Assembly: GCA_016214785.1 (NCBI GenBank)
Contig: JACRNV010000049.1
Location: 1-58,633, forward strand
Length of the DNA: 58,633 bases
DNA from: Methanobacteriota archaeon
Lineage (GTDB): Archaea > Thermoplasmatota > Thermoplasmata > SG8-5 > JACRNV01
Reading direction: 5' to 3'
Below are positions 51,109-58,633 of this stretch, piece by piece. A program made the position numbers and the translations under genes. The notes beneath the pieces are model-generated. The model searched no databases. It saw nothing but the letters and a program-made list of their open reading frames with translations, and was not told where the DNA came from. The stretch's first letter is position 1; each line of letters begins with the position of its first letter.

Positions 51109-51573
51109 TCATTCCCTCCATCTGTATTTCTGCTTCCTCTTCCGCAGTTCATAGATGTCGCAGGCGAAGCAGAGCCCGTTGTGGCAGCATATTGTTCCGC
51201 CGCATTTCGCGCAGCGCCATTCTTTTTCCTGCTTCCTGAGAAATGCACCCATTCCAATTTTCCTGAGCAATTTGGAATTGCCTATAAGAGATGTGCGGTA
51301 TCTTTCCCTATACCTTTTATCGATGGTGCGCAACCTCCCGCAGGGAAAAGAGCCGCACTCGAAGCAGAATTCGACTCCGCCCTGCATGAGCGTGGGGCAC
51401 CGCTTCTTGAGGAAGGCGCACATTTTTCCGCGTGGCCTGCACCCTTTGCAGTAAGGCATGCGAACGCCTTTGGATTTGACATCGTGTTTCCCGGCGAGGT
51501 AGGCGCCGCAGATGGCACAGTCCATGCCGCAGGGGGCGACGAGAAGAGCGCGCTCATTCTTCTCCATTTCCAT
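51109..51573 (-). CDS. DUF3795 Cys-rich protein
   Basis: About 154 aa. It has the DUF3795 N-terminal pattern LVAPCGMDCAICGAYLA, then CKGCRPRGKMCAFLKKRC, FCFECGSFPCGRL and CAKCGGTICCHNGLCFACD: multiple CxxC pairs expected to bind zinc or Fe-S. Function of the family is unknown. Start at the MEMEKNE methionine (51573). Convergent neighbours; single gene or pair with the YdeI-like gene. Confidence 0.8.
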   Translation of the reverse strand: MEMEKNERALLVAPCGMDCAICGAYLAGKHDVKSKGVRMPYCKGCRPRGKMCAFLKKRCPTLMQGGVEFCFECGSFPCGRLRTIDKRYRERYRTSLIGNSKLLRKIGMGAFLRKQEKEWRCAKCGGTICCHNGLCFACDIYELRKRKQKYRWRE

Positions 51574-51613
51574 CGTCGGAGAGAATGCTTTGGATGGTAA
51601 TAAGCATTCGCCC

Positions 51614-52192
51614 CTAGTCAAATCCGTTGATGCCCGGTTTTTTCCCCCGCGCCAGCATCTCCACGGCCTTTGCGAGCCTCCGCTGGCGCGTCTCCTCCTT
51701 CTTCGCGCTGTGAACCCACCAGACGTACTGCCTTTTATGCGATCGGGAAAGAGAGCAGAAGTAGGCCCATGCCTCCTTGTTAGCTTTCAATGCGCTTTCG
51801 ATATAGGATGGCAGGTCAGTGTCCTTCTTCAGGATGTCGTGTATGGGGTTCTTCCTTGCGCCCTTGAAGGCCTCGATGCCGGCCTTCGTCATTTTGCCTT
51901 CCCTCTTCATCCTCTCGACGCGCCCGATGTTGGACTCCGACCAGACTCCACCCCTGCGCCTGGGGGTGAACCTTCGCGCGCACCTATCGCGGTCGATGCG
52001 CCTGATCTGTCCGTCAATCCACCCGAAGCACAGCGCCTCCTCGACCGAGTCCTCGTAAGGTATGCCCTGCCTGCCGCTCCCCTTCTTGTAGAAGACGAGC
52101 CACAGCTCCTTCTTGGTCGAGTGGTTCTTCTCGAGCCATGCGCGCCATTTCGCCCGGTCGGCGAACGAGCGCGATTCGGTGATTTCGACCAT
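51614..52192 (-). CDS. YdeI/OmdA-family protein
   Basis: A protein of about 192 aa in the YdeI family: WRAWLEKNHSTKKELWLVFYKK, YEDSVEEALCFGWIDGQIRRID, FTPRRRGGVWSESN and RQYVWWVHSAKKEETRQRRL are the typical blocks. Bacterial members are linked to periplasmic stress or bacteriocin tolerance; archaeal role unknown. The start at 52192 (MVEITESRSF) fits the domain. Divergent from the YciI-like gene. Confidence 0.82.
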   Translation of the reverse strand: MVEITESRSFADRAKWRAWLEKNHSTKKELWLVFYKKGSGRQGIPYEDSVEEALCFGWIDGQIRRIDRDRCARRFTPRRRGGVWSESNIGRVERMKREGKMTKAGIEAFKGARKNPIHDILKKDTDLPSYIESALKANKEAWAYFCSLSRSHKRQYVWWVHSAKKEETRQRRLAKAVEMLARGKKPGINGFD

Positions 52193-52250
52193 CGCGGGAC
52201 GGATGCCACACACCGGTAAAATATTAACCGTCCCGCGCGATGCGCTTCCC

Positions 52251-52571
52251 ATGGAAAAGAAGGAGTGGCTTTACAGGATACAGCCGACACGCCCGGGGAT
52301 GCTATCCGAGGGACCGACGGAGGAAGAGGGGCGCATCGTCGGCGAGCACTTCCTGTATCTGAAGAAGCTAACTGCGAAAGGCGTTGTGCTGCTCGCTGGG
52401 CGCACGCTGAACATCGACCCGAGCAGCTTCGGTATCGTTATTTACCTGGCGGAGAACGAGAAGGAGGCCAAGAGGATATTCGAGGAGGATCCGGCAGTGA
52501 GGGCGGGGGTGTTCAAAGGAGAGGTTTATCCGTATAAGATAGCGCTGGCGGGAAAATCGTTGCTACAGTAG
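52251..52571 (+). CDS. YciI-like protein
   Basis: A 106-aa ferredoxin-fold YciI family protein: EWLYRIQPTRPGMLSEG, EHFLYLKKLTAKGVVLLAGRT, IVIYLAENEKEAKRIFEEDP and GVFKGEVYPYK. The family His/Asp pair lies at EHF and DP. Function not established. A TATA-like AAAATATTAA (52218-52227) about 25 bases upstream supports a leaderless start at 52251. Confidence 0.87.
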   Translation: MEKKEWLYRIQPTRPGMLSEGPTEEEGRIVGEHFLYLKKLTAKGVVLLAGRTLNIDPSSFGIVIYLAENEKEAKRIFEEDPAVRAGVFKGEVYPYKIALAGKSLLQ

Positions 52572-52610
52572 ATTCGATGATAGTTATATTCTTAAATAAC
52601 TTGCATAGAT

Positions 52611-52620
52611 TTATATATCC
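52611..52620 (+). promoter_or_regulatory. TATA box for the AbiE-type operon
   Basis: TTATATATCC in a locally A+T-rich leader, about 30 bases before the ATG at 52646. Confidence 0.5.
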
Positions 52621-52645
52621 AAATACGCTATCACCGAACGTGCCT

Positions 52646-53224
52646 ATGAATTTGTATTTGAAACAAATCGCCGACGTCCTGAAGAAGCCGGTCTTCGGCG
52701 TCAAGGACCTGGCAGATCGCGGCGTCCCCGCGGCATATGCGAGACAGCGTCTCCACCAGATGTCCGTTTCGGGGAGGATCGCCCGAGTCGAGCGCGGAAA
52801 ATACACCGCGTCCGAGGACGCAGCTCTGGTCGCAACCCACCTCACCGAGCCGTGCTACCTGTCGCTGTGGTCGGCGATGAGTGCGCGCGGCCTGACCACG
52901 CAGATACCCTTCTCGGTGCAGGTCGTCACGTCCCGGAAAAGGTTCGCGCGCAAGCTCCATTTCACCGGCTCCGATATCCGATTTTATTATGTCAGGCCCG
53001 GGATGATGTTCGGCTACGAGAACGTCCCGTCCGGCGACGGGCAGCGGATGCCGCTGGCCAAGATCGAGAAAATCATCATCGATGGCATCTACCTGAGGGA
53101 GATACCCCTCGGCGAACTTGGCGAGGCCGTGAAATCCGCCGATGCGAAGCTGCTGAGCGAGTATTCCGAATTGACTGGAAACCGGCGGGTGATGGCCGCC
53201 GTGAAGGAGCTGCTGAGATGCTGA
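52646..53224 (+). CDS. AbiEi-like antitoxin / winged-helix regulator
   Basis: A protein of about 192 aa. An N-terminal winged helix (FGVKDLADRGVPAAYARQRLHQMSVSGRIARVERGKY) is followed by the AbiEi/DUF4095-like domain with YLSLWSAMSARGLT, a C-terminal KIEKIIIDGIYL and a helical tail. AbiEi antitoxins bind DNA to autoregulate the operon. The start at 52646 lies about 30 bases after TTATATATCC. It overlaps the downstream toxin start by 7 bases. Confidence 0.82.
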   Translation: MNLYLKQIADVLKKPVFGVKDLADRGVPAAYARQRLHQMSVSGRIARVERGKYTASEDAALVATHLTEPCYLSLWSAMSARGLTTQIPFSVQVVTSRKRFARKLHFTGSDIRFYYVRPGMMFGYENVPSGDGQRMPLAKIEKIIIDGIYLREIPLGELGEAVKSADAKLLSEYSELTGNRRVMAAVKELLRC

Positions 53225-53958
53225 CGACGAACGAGCTGAAGGGCTACGCCCATATGCGTCGCCTCAGGATAGTTGACCAGATATGGAAGGATTACCTACA
53301 GGACCTATCTCTGCACATCCTTTACCGGCATACGCCTAGTCTAGTCTTCAGGGGCGGCACGTGCATATGGAAGGTCTACCGAGGAGACAGGTTCTCCGAG
53401 GACCTGGACATGTGCGCCACGAACATCCCTCCGGAGGCGGGCGAGCATGTCGCCCGGGAGCTGGGGTTCCTCGGTTTCGAGTGCGGCGTCCAGAGGAAGA
53501 AGCGGACTGCCAACATGGAATTCGTCAAGCTGTCCGTCACCTCCCTGGCGCACCCGCGCTCGATACCGCTCCATGTCGAGATACTGGCCTCGGCCGAGTG
53601 CTCCGCCAGGGGGTGTCCTGTGACCATGTACTCTCCGTACCCGGACGTGCCGCCGGTGGAGATGCGCGTGCCCGGCGCCGGCGACATGGCCTCGGACAAA
53701 GTCTCGGCCATCTACGGCAGGGACAAGCCGCGCGACGTCCACGACCTATATACCTTGTTGAAACAGGGTGCGAAGCTGAACATGACAGAGGTAAGGCGCA
53801 AGGTCCCGGGGTTCACGCTCCCGGCATTCCGAAAGAAGATGGAGGAGAAGCGCAGGGACTGGAAGACTTTGGAGCCGCTGCTGGTGGCGAGGTTGCCGGC
53901 ACTGGAGGAGGAGATACGGTACGTGATGGGGTGCGCGAGGCAATCAGAAACGAGCTGA
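53218..53958 (+). CDS. AbiEii-like nucleotidyltransferase toxin
   Basis: A 246-aa DUF1814/AbiEii nucleotidyltransferase. LVFRGGTCIWKVYRGDRFSEDLDM contains the GG and DxD-type catalytic residues, and MASDKVSAIYGRDKPRDVHDLY holds the family Lys and the RDxxDLY motif. In type IV AbiE systems this toxin transfers nucleotides to tRNA. It overlaps the AbiEi-like gene, the canonical organisation of an abortive-infection/toxin-antitoxin pair. Confidence 0.87.
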   Translation: MLTTNELKGYAHMRRLRIVDQIWKDYLQDLSLHILYRHTPSLVFRGGTCIWKVYRGDRFSEDLDMCATNIPPEAGEHVARELGFLGFECGVQRKKRTANMEFVKLSVTSLAHPRSIPLHVEILASAECSARGCPVTMYSPYPDVPPVEMRVPGAGDMASDKVSAIYGRDKPRDVHDLYTLLKQGAKLNMTEVRRKVPGFTLPAFRKKMEEKRRDWKTLEPLLVARLPALEEEIRYVMGCARQSETS

Positions 53959-54203
53959 ACCTGATGTTCTCTCAAGGGCCCTACAGCACTCCCAGCTCTA
54001 CCAATTTCTCAGGGAGATGCTTTTCCGTCACGTAGTCTAGGCCGTACTTGGCCAACGTGGACCGCCCGGCCCGCCTGCGCCGGGAATCTAATCGTCCAGC
54101 CTGGCTGGCAGCATGCACCGGCACCCGTAATGCAAATCATTTAAATACTATTGTGCAATTCAAATGCAAACGTTTTTATTTCCGCACGACTATTGCCCCG
54201 GTG

Positions 54204-55463
54204 ATGGAACGCTACAACCCTTGGTGGTCGGGAGAGCCGGACGAGGCATACGAAGCGTGGAGTTCGTCTGAACTGAAATGGCTCCCAGAAATAATCGAGA
54301 ACCTCGAGTTGAAGCCGTTTTCCCTCCATTTCATCACAGGACCGAGACAGGTCGGGAAGACAACGGCTTTGAAGATCCTGGCCAGCCGCCTCGTCGAGTC
54401 CGTCGAACCAAAATCGGTCTTCTACTACTCGTGCGACGAACTCCATGATTACTCCGACCTTGGAGAAGTTCTCGACGCCTACATCGCTTCCCGCGAGGCC
54501 TGGAAGGTCAAGGGCAGCGTCATACTGCTCGACGAGGTAACGTTCGTCGAAGAGTGGTGGCGCGCGGTCAAAGCCCGCATCGACGCTGGGGTCTTCAACC
54601 GGGACGTGCTTGTCGTGACCGGGTCGGCCAGCATCGACCTCCTGAGGCAAAAGGAGATGTTCCCGGGGCGAAGGGGGCACGGCCTCGACCATGTGATGTT
54701 GCCGCTGGATTTTACACGGTTCGCCGGGTTGGTGGGCGGTCTTGCCCTAAAAAGCGGTGGGCTGTCCGGCCTGGCTGAGAACGTGAAGGCCAATGGATTG
54801 TTCACGGAGAGATTGGGCGCCCTGCTGGAGAACTATCTGGAAGTCGGGGGATTTCCGCGGAGCGTGCGGGATTACGCGCGCGCCGGGAAGGTTTCAATCA
54901 GCACATCCAGGACATACATGGACTGGCTGAGGGGCGACTGGAACCGTGCGGGGAAGAGCGACAGGTACATGAAGGAGGTTGTCTCCTATCTGATGAGGGC
55001 TGCCGGGACGACCGTCAGCTGGAACTCCATTTCCTCTCAGACAAGCGTGAATTCCCCGCACACAGTGCAGTCCTACGTCGAAACGCTCGAAGGGATGTAC
55101 GCCTTGTTGCCTTTGAGCCATCTGGCGGCAGATGGCCGTGTGGAACATCGGAAAAATAAAAAATTGCACCTCATGGACCCGTTCATCTTCAAGGTGTTTG
55201 GTGAGTACGTACGCCAGGAAGTTCCGATGGACTGGGTGTTGGAGGCGACCGTCGCCTCGCATCTCTCGAGATTGTGCCCGGTCCACTACTGGCGCAACCA
55301 CACCGAGGTCGACGTGGTCTGCCTTGACGGTAAGCGCCAGATCGGGTTCGAGGTTTCGAGCGGCCTGAAGAAATGGAAGGCGCCGTGGCACCTGGACGAG
55401 TCGCACGTTCTAGACAGGCGCAACGCGCACCTGTACCTGGCGTCGATGCACGCCGGGGGATAG
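54204..55463 (+). CDS. DUF4143-type AAA ATPase
   Basis: A 419-aa P-loop ATPase of the AAA_14/DUF4143 family. Walker A is ITGPRQVGKTTALK, Walker B region VILLDEVTFVEEWW, then VLVVTGSASIDLL. The C-terminal DUF4143 domain has LENYLEVGGFPRSV, TVQSYVETLEGMYALLPL, the strand HLMDPFIFKV and the terminal EVDVVCLDGKRQIGFEV nuclease-like PD-(D/E)xK segment. Widespread in archaea, with uncertain function; often mobile. The start at 54204 follows a TATA-like GTTTTTATTT. Stands alone behind the AbiE pair. Confidence 0.85.
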   Translation: MERYNPWWSGEPDEAYEAWSSSELKWLPEIIENLELKPFSLHFITGPRQVGKTTALKILASRLVESVEPKSVFYYSCDELHDYSDLGEVLDAYIASREAWKVKGSVILLDEVTFVEEWWRAVKARIDAGVFNRDVLVVTGSASIDLLRQKEMFPGRRGHGLDHVMLPLDFTRFAGLVGGLALKSGGLSGLAENVKANGLFTERLGALLENYLEVGGFPRSVRDYARAGKVSISTSRTYMDWLRGDWNRAGKSDRYMKEVVSYLMRAAGTTVSWNSISSQTSVNSPHTVQSYVETLEGMYALLPLSHLAADGRVEHRKNKKLHLMDPFIFKVFGEYVRQEVPMDWVLEATVASHLSRLCPVHYWRNHTEVDVVCLDGKRQIGFEVSSGLKKWKAPWHLDESHVLDRRNAHLYLASMHAGG

Positions 55464-55643
55464 ACGCGGGACTATTGGATAAACCAGTGGCGAGGCTGCC
55501 GGCGAAGGGGGAGAGGTTGGGTTTATAGTGGGGTGCATGGAATGATGGCGCATGCCAATAGGACACTTAACTTCGCCAGTTGATGGGATAAAATCGGTCA
55601 CGTTGAATTTCAGCCTGTGAAAAACATGAAAGACCACATGGCC

Positions 55644-56828
55644 TCAATGCTTTTTTTCGCCTTTCAGTTTTTCCAGCGCATCGCTGAAATATCCATGGTC
55701 CCTTCTCGCCTTTATCTCATCCTCACAAACTGCAGCCGCCTCATCAATCCTGTTCAGTTCGATGAATTTTTCAGTGAGGTTCATCATGCTGTATTCTGAG
55801 ATGTTGCGTTTGCAGAGAGCGATATATTTTTCGATGTCCCCCATCTCTTCATATATGTCGAGCAGAAGTCTGACCAGAAGATATTTTTCATGGCTTTTCT
55901 TCTTCGGGCTTCCGGCAACCCTGGCAATTTCCTCAAGCCTTTCGAGAGCATGTTTTTCCAGGAAATCAAGCTCATCTTTAAAGCACTGAAGGAGAAAGTC
56001 TCCGATGTTGTCTTCATAAACAATGTGTCTTTCCAGGTACATATCGAAAACTTTATGCAAGAATTTTTGTTTCAATTCCTCGGTGTTCATTACATTGGGA
56101 AAACAATCCGCACAGATGTTCACGGCGCCGCCAAGAAACTCCCCGAGCCTACCGCTTGAGTCGTCAACCATCCCGCCTTTTCTTGTGCATGCCTCTACGA
56201 TATGTACCAGAATTTCAAAGGCACCATTGAAATCTCCACCATCCATGATGTTCTCTGCGATTTTCCTTATTCGCCTGAGTTCCTTGATGAAATTCGGAAC
56301 TGCCTTGTATTCTATATAATCGCTGGAGAATAGGGTGTCTATTTCTTTCTTAATCTTGCTTACATCAGATGGCCTGCCCAGTTCCAGCTTTGAATATAGT
56401 TCTACAGTTAGCTGCAACTCCGGGTTGTCTTCGAGGATGTTTGAAAGAATTTTGACTAACTGCTCCCTGTTTAGCGATCTCAGTTCATTTTTCTTATCCT
56501 TTGAGTGGGTGAAGCTTTTTGGAGATTCAATCCATGTGTATAACACGGCCACGACATGTTTGCAGATTCCTCCTTGATACGGGCAATCGCATGATAATTC
56601 CAGTTCATAGGGGGTATTCCCTTCAGCCGTTATTTCCACTCGATATCTGTCCGTGCCCACCACATCAGCACGCATGACCTTGTTTTGCACAGTCGGGTTC
56701 TTAACACGATTCTGTTTGTAATAATTCCTCCCACGTTCGTCGATTTGCTCCGGAGACAATCTCTTTATGTCGGTTTTTTTTAGCTTTGCGAAAGCAGGAT
56801 GGATAGAGTCAGATATCTTTCGAGGCAT
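55644..56828 (-). CDS. SWIM zinc-finger protein
   Basis: A 394-aa protein. The SWIM motif LSCDCPYQGGICKHVVAVLY (CxCx6CxH) lies near residue 80. The rest is helical, TPR/HEAT-like in feel (LRRIRKIAENIMDGGDFNGA, LERLEEIARVAGSPKKKSHE). SWIM proteins bind DNA or proteins; some join RAD51 paralogue complexes. Composition is lower in G+C than core genes. The ATG at 56828 lies about 60 bases beyond attC-like site 2, so this gene would occupy the next cassette slot in the same orientation. Confidence 0.8.
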   Translation of the reverse strand: MPRKISDSIHPAFAKLKKTDIKRLSPEQIDERGRNYYKQNRVKNPTVQNKVMRADVVGTDRYRVEITAEGNTPYELELSCDCPYQGGICKHVVAVLYTWIESPKSFTHSKDKKNELRSLNREQLVKILSNILEDNPELQLTVELYSKLELGRPSDVSKIKKEIDTLFSSDYIEYKAVPNFIKELRRIRKIAENIMDGGDFNGAFEILVHIVEACTRKGGMVDDSSGRLGEFLGGAVNICADCFPNVMNTEELKQKFLHKVFDMYLERHIVYEDNIGDFLLQCFKDELDFLEKHALERLEEIARVAGSPKKKSHEKYLLVRLLLDIYEEMGDIEKYIALCKRNISEYSMMNLTEKFIELNRIDEAAAVCEDEIKARRDHGYFSDALEKLKGEKKH

Positions 56829-56886
56829 ATTGACAACTGTCTGTCTGTATCTGCATGTTTCCTTTAAGCCTTTTGCTCACGACTGC

Positions 56887-56974
56887 GTATAACGGCTGCG
56901 GATATACGAAGTGCGAGGCGAAGCCGAGCATTTGGGTGAGGGCGTAAGCCCGAACCGTATGTCCGCTGTTAGGC
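56887..56974 (-). other. attC-like recombination site 2
   Basis: On the minus strand: R'' GCCTAAC (56974-56968), left arm AGCGGACATACG, interior, right arm CGTATATCCGC, and R' GTTATAC (56893-56887; one base from GTTRRRY). The arms match over 11 bases with one mismatch. The interior shares C(G/A)CCCAAAT with site 1. Length 88 nt. It follows the stop of the A+T-rich ParB-like gene by 71 bases on the same strand. Confidence 0.72.
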
Positions 56975-57045
56975 GACCCGAGCGACAGCGAGGGCGAGCA
57001 ACCCGAAGGGTTGCGAAGAGTCGTGGACGGAGGGCTCAAATTACT

Positions 57046-57861
57046 TCACCTTCTTAGTTTTTTTACTACGTCTTTAAACGATTTTATGTCTCCTTCATCC
57101 TCAAATTTTTTGACCGCCTCTTTGATTGGTTCTATCAGTTCTTCTGGAATAAATTGACAGTGGTCTAGGCCCCTACAAAGTCGAGTGTCAAAAGCACCCT
57201 CCAAAGCTTGTTCTCTCAATTCTTCGAGTTTATCTAAGTCGCCATCACTTCTCTTTATCATTTCAAGTTGAATTTGTTGTTTAAATCCACCTATTCTATC
57301 AAGAACTTCTTCTTGCTGTTTAGGATTAAATGTCTCGGCGATTTTTGCTAATGCAGAAATTCCAGCTGGCCCGTCAGATGTAGTTAGCTTCTCTTGGATG
57401 GTCGGGGCGAGATTGAGAAGAGTTAGATATTTTCTAATTGTGGATGCAGATACCCCAGTTTCTTTGGCTACTTTATTGCAATCCTTATATTTCTCGAATA
57501 TCTTCTGGTATGCTCGTGCTTTATCAATGGGATTCATATCTGCACGATGCACATTCTCCACAAGGGATATTATCGTAGCATCTGTATCATCAGTAACATC
57601 CCTAATAATCGCAGGGATATTCTCCCATCCTAATTTTTGACATGCGAGGAAATGTCTCTGGCCAGCTATTAATTCGTAGTTCCTATCGTCTTTCCTTCTG
57701 ACAATTATGGGATTGAGCAAACCTTTCTCTCTAATGCTATTAGCTAAATCCTCAATCCCCGTATCTTCAGTTCCTGCAGCCAAATCTTTCCTCGTGTTGT
57801 ATTCAGACAAACGTATATACTTCATTTCTATTTCTTTCACTTCCATTTTTAACACCGCCAT
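57046..57861 (-). CDS. ParB/Spo0J-like protein
   Basis: A 271-aa ParB-superfamily protein. The N-terminal ParB nuclease/CTPase domain has LANSIREKGLLNPIIVRR, LIAGQRHFLACQKLGW (the GxRR-like box, here GQRH) and ENVHRADMNPIDKARAYQ (ENxxR-type). A helix-turn-helix follows (CNKVAKETGVSASTIRKYL). Strongly A+T-rich. Its ATG directly follows the TGA of the HNH gene. Without a ParA neighbour, a plasmid-partition role is doubtful; ParB-like proteins also occur in nuclease and phage-defence modules. Confidence 0.87.
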   Translation of the reverse strand: MAVLKMEVKEIEMKYIRLSEYNTRKDLAAGTEDTGIEDLANSIREKGLLNPIIVRRKDDRNYELIAGQRHFLACQKLGWENIPAIIRDVTDDTDATIISLVENVHRADMNPIDKARAYQKIFEKYKDCNKVAKETGVSASTIRKYLTLLNLAPTIQEKLTTSDGPAGISALAKIAETFNPKQQEEVLDRIGGFKQQIQLEMIKRSDGDLDKLEELREQALEGAFDTRLCRGLDHCQFIPEELIEPIKEAVKKFEDEGDIKSFKDVVKKLRR

Positions 57862-58386
57862 TCATTTTCTTGCCGATATATTGTATCCATACTCCAATGC
57901 CTTTTGTGTCCAATCTTGAAGTGTTTTTCGTGAAGTTACAAACCCGTATAAATTTCTTAGATATGAAACATCCATTTTAAACGGCATTTTTTCTTTCAAG
58001 CCTAAAAAATTGATAATCTCTTGGTCCGTCTTGCCCTCTGCCCTCATTTTTCTTGTGATTTGTACTATTTCATTCTGGGAATAATTAGATTCTGTATATA
58101 AATCAACTATGCCCTGCACTACACAACCTTGGCCACTATGATGAATGAGATTACACATTGGGCAAATTGTTTCCAAGTTAGTGTCTTCATTGTTATTTGG
58201 ATTTCCATCTATATGATGGGCAATTTGCCATTTTTCTGCCCTAAATCCGCAATACTGACAAGTGTAATCATCTCTCTTCAAGATCTTCAATCGTAGCTTT
58301 TTCCAATCCTCTTTTGCTATTTTTTCTTGGATGTTATTTCTCCATGTTTTGGGGTTAGCAAAGGATGGACATAATTCTTTCATCAT
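57862..58386 (-). CDS. HNH endonuclease
   Basis: About 174 aa. The HNH signature is CQYCGFRAEKWQIAHHIDG then LETICPMCNLIHHSG: zinc-binding CxxC pairs and catalytic HH/N/H. The C-terminal half is helical (QITRKMRAEGKTDQEIINFLG). The start at 58386 (MMKEL) follows GGAGGA; an upstream GTG at 58404 is less likely. A+T-rich and directly coupled to the ParB-like gene. A mobile, defence or homing nuclease; substrate unknown. Confidence 0.85.
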   Translation of the reverse strand: MMKELCPSFANPKTWRNNIQEKIAKEDWKKLRLKILKRDDYTCQYCGFRAEKWQIAHHIDGNPNNNEDTNLETICPMCNLIHHSGQGCVVQGIVDLYTESNYSQNEIVQITRKMRAEGKTDQEIINFLGLKEKMPFKMDVSYLRNLYGFVTSRKTLQDWTQKALEYGYNISARK

Positions 58387-58523
58387 ATCTTCCTCCGAGT
58401 CCACTTTTTCCTTTCTTCTGGTGGTAATTCATCTAAGAATTGTTTCGAGTATTTTCCCGTTGATGTATCTTCGTTACTCTTCCAATACCGGTACTTATAG
58501 CTTAGGACAAAAGTAAATATACT
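58383..58523 (-). pseudogene. Remnant or unrecognised reading frame upstream of HNH
   Basis: A 46-codon open frame with protein-like charge pattern (KYRYWKSNEDTSTGKYSKQF, ELPPEERKKWTRRK) ends in TGA that overlaps the HNH start, as in a translationally coupled gene. There is no usable start codon after the preceding stop, so it is either a truncated gene or the result of a frameshift. Low certainty. Confidence 0.3.
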
Positions 58524-58561
58524 TCAAAGCTATACACCCCCTATAGGATGGCGGCGATAGC

Positions 58562-58633
58562 ATGGGATGGAATTTGGCAAAAGGGGATGAGTTCCTTCCA
58601 GAGTTCTCATTAGACGAACTCAGGGAGATGCAG
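58562..58633 (+). CDS. Partial CDS at the right edge, unknown
   Basis: ATG at 58562 opens a frame (MGWNLAKGDEFLPEFSLDEL) that runs out of the window. A TATA-like AAATATAC near 58515 lies upstream. Only 24 residues are visible; the FSLDELREMQ end could belong to many families, including transposase-like proteins. Not assigned. Confidence 0.45.
   Translation, partial: MGWNLAKGDEFLPEFSLDELREMQ

Noticed and set aside
53981-54118. A 45-codon minus-strand frame ending in STLAKYGLDYVTEKHLPEKL...
   Set aside because: Looks protein-like at its end but the start is arbitrary and it is short; it may be a remnant of a gene behind the AbiE pair. Not strong enough to annotate.
1-58633. CRISPR arrays, complete insertion sequences, rRNA genes
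   Set aside because: No regularly spaced repeats with spacers, no recognisable complete transposase with terminal repeats, and no rRNA sequence were seen; the right-edge partial gene is too short to call.

Overview
This window is an archaeal chromosome segment, G+C-rich overall, with several abruptly A+T-rich islands. Archaeal origin rests on an archaeal-type alanyl-tRNA synthetase, EF-1alpha followed by uS10, KaiC-type ATPases, a NucS-like N-terminal domain, TATA boxes about 25-30 bases before starts, and many apparently leaderless starts. Gene content and surface-protein style fit Thermoplasmatota or a related euryarchaeal lineage; that placement is inference. No methanogenesis genes are present here.

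Layout. 1-4.7 kb: intergenic hairpins, a lipoate-protein ligase and a giant PKD/carboxypeptidase-regulatory surface protein. 4.9-7.8 kb: tRNA-Thr with an insertion in its D-loop, an NFACT (Rqc2/RqcH-like) protein and a methyltransferase. 7.85-10.03 kb: an A+T-rich three-gene operon ending in a PIN nuclease, a candidate defence or toxin-antitoxin system. 10.1-16.1 kb: a NucS-N/RQC/HRDC-like fusion, then a citrate-cleavage cluster (citryl-CoA lyase, HD protein, CitF, acetoacetyl-CoA synthetase). 16.2-25.1 kb: alaS (its last 380 bases abruptly A+T-rich), an LsrF-like aldolase, tRNA-Phe with a tandem repeat behind it, a class V aminotransferase, a DHH phosphoesterase and a TPR protein. 25.1-34 kb: uS10, EF-1alpha, ThiC, an active/degenerate KaiC pair, DUF167, a Toprim protein, an isopropylmalate-type dehydrogenase and a GDT1-type transporter.

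34-36 kb holds a HEPN/MNT toxin-antitoxin pair and a small A+T-rich gene (interrupted by an amber codon) followed by an attC-like recombination site. 36-39.6 kb: thioesterase, aminotransferase, metF, M29-like peptidase. 39.6-46.4 kb is a surface-glycan locus: flippase, and an oppositely oriented operon of DegT aminotransferase, epimerase, acyltransferase, amidotransferase, HisH and HisF, the WbpG/WbuXYZ-type route to acetamidino sugars. 46.6-52.6 kb: tRNA-Glu and housekeeping or hypothetical genes. 52.6-55.5 kb: an AbiE-type toxin-antitoxin pair and a DUF4143-type ATPase. 55.6-58.6 kb: a SWIM protein, a second attC-like site and an A+T-rich ParB-like/HNH operon.

The most striking observation is the pair of attC-like sites (35415-35506 and 56887-56974). 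Each lies just downstream of A+T-rich genes on the minus strand, in the same orientation, with similar ends and interior. That is the layout of integron gene cassettes, dispersed in an archaeal chromosome with no integrase in view. Other notable points are the PIN operon, the alaS composition breakpoint, partial inverted or direct copies of tRNA 3' halves beside all three tRNA genes, and an ACP-free citrate lyase arrangement.
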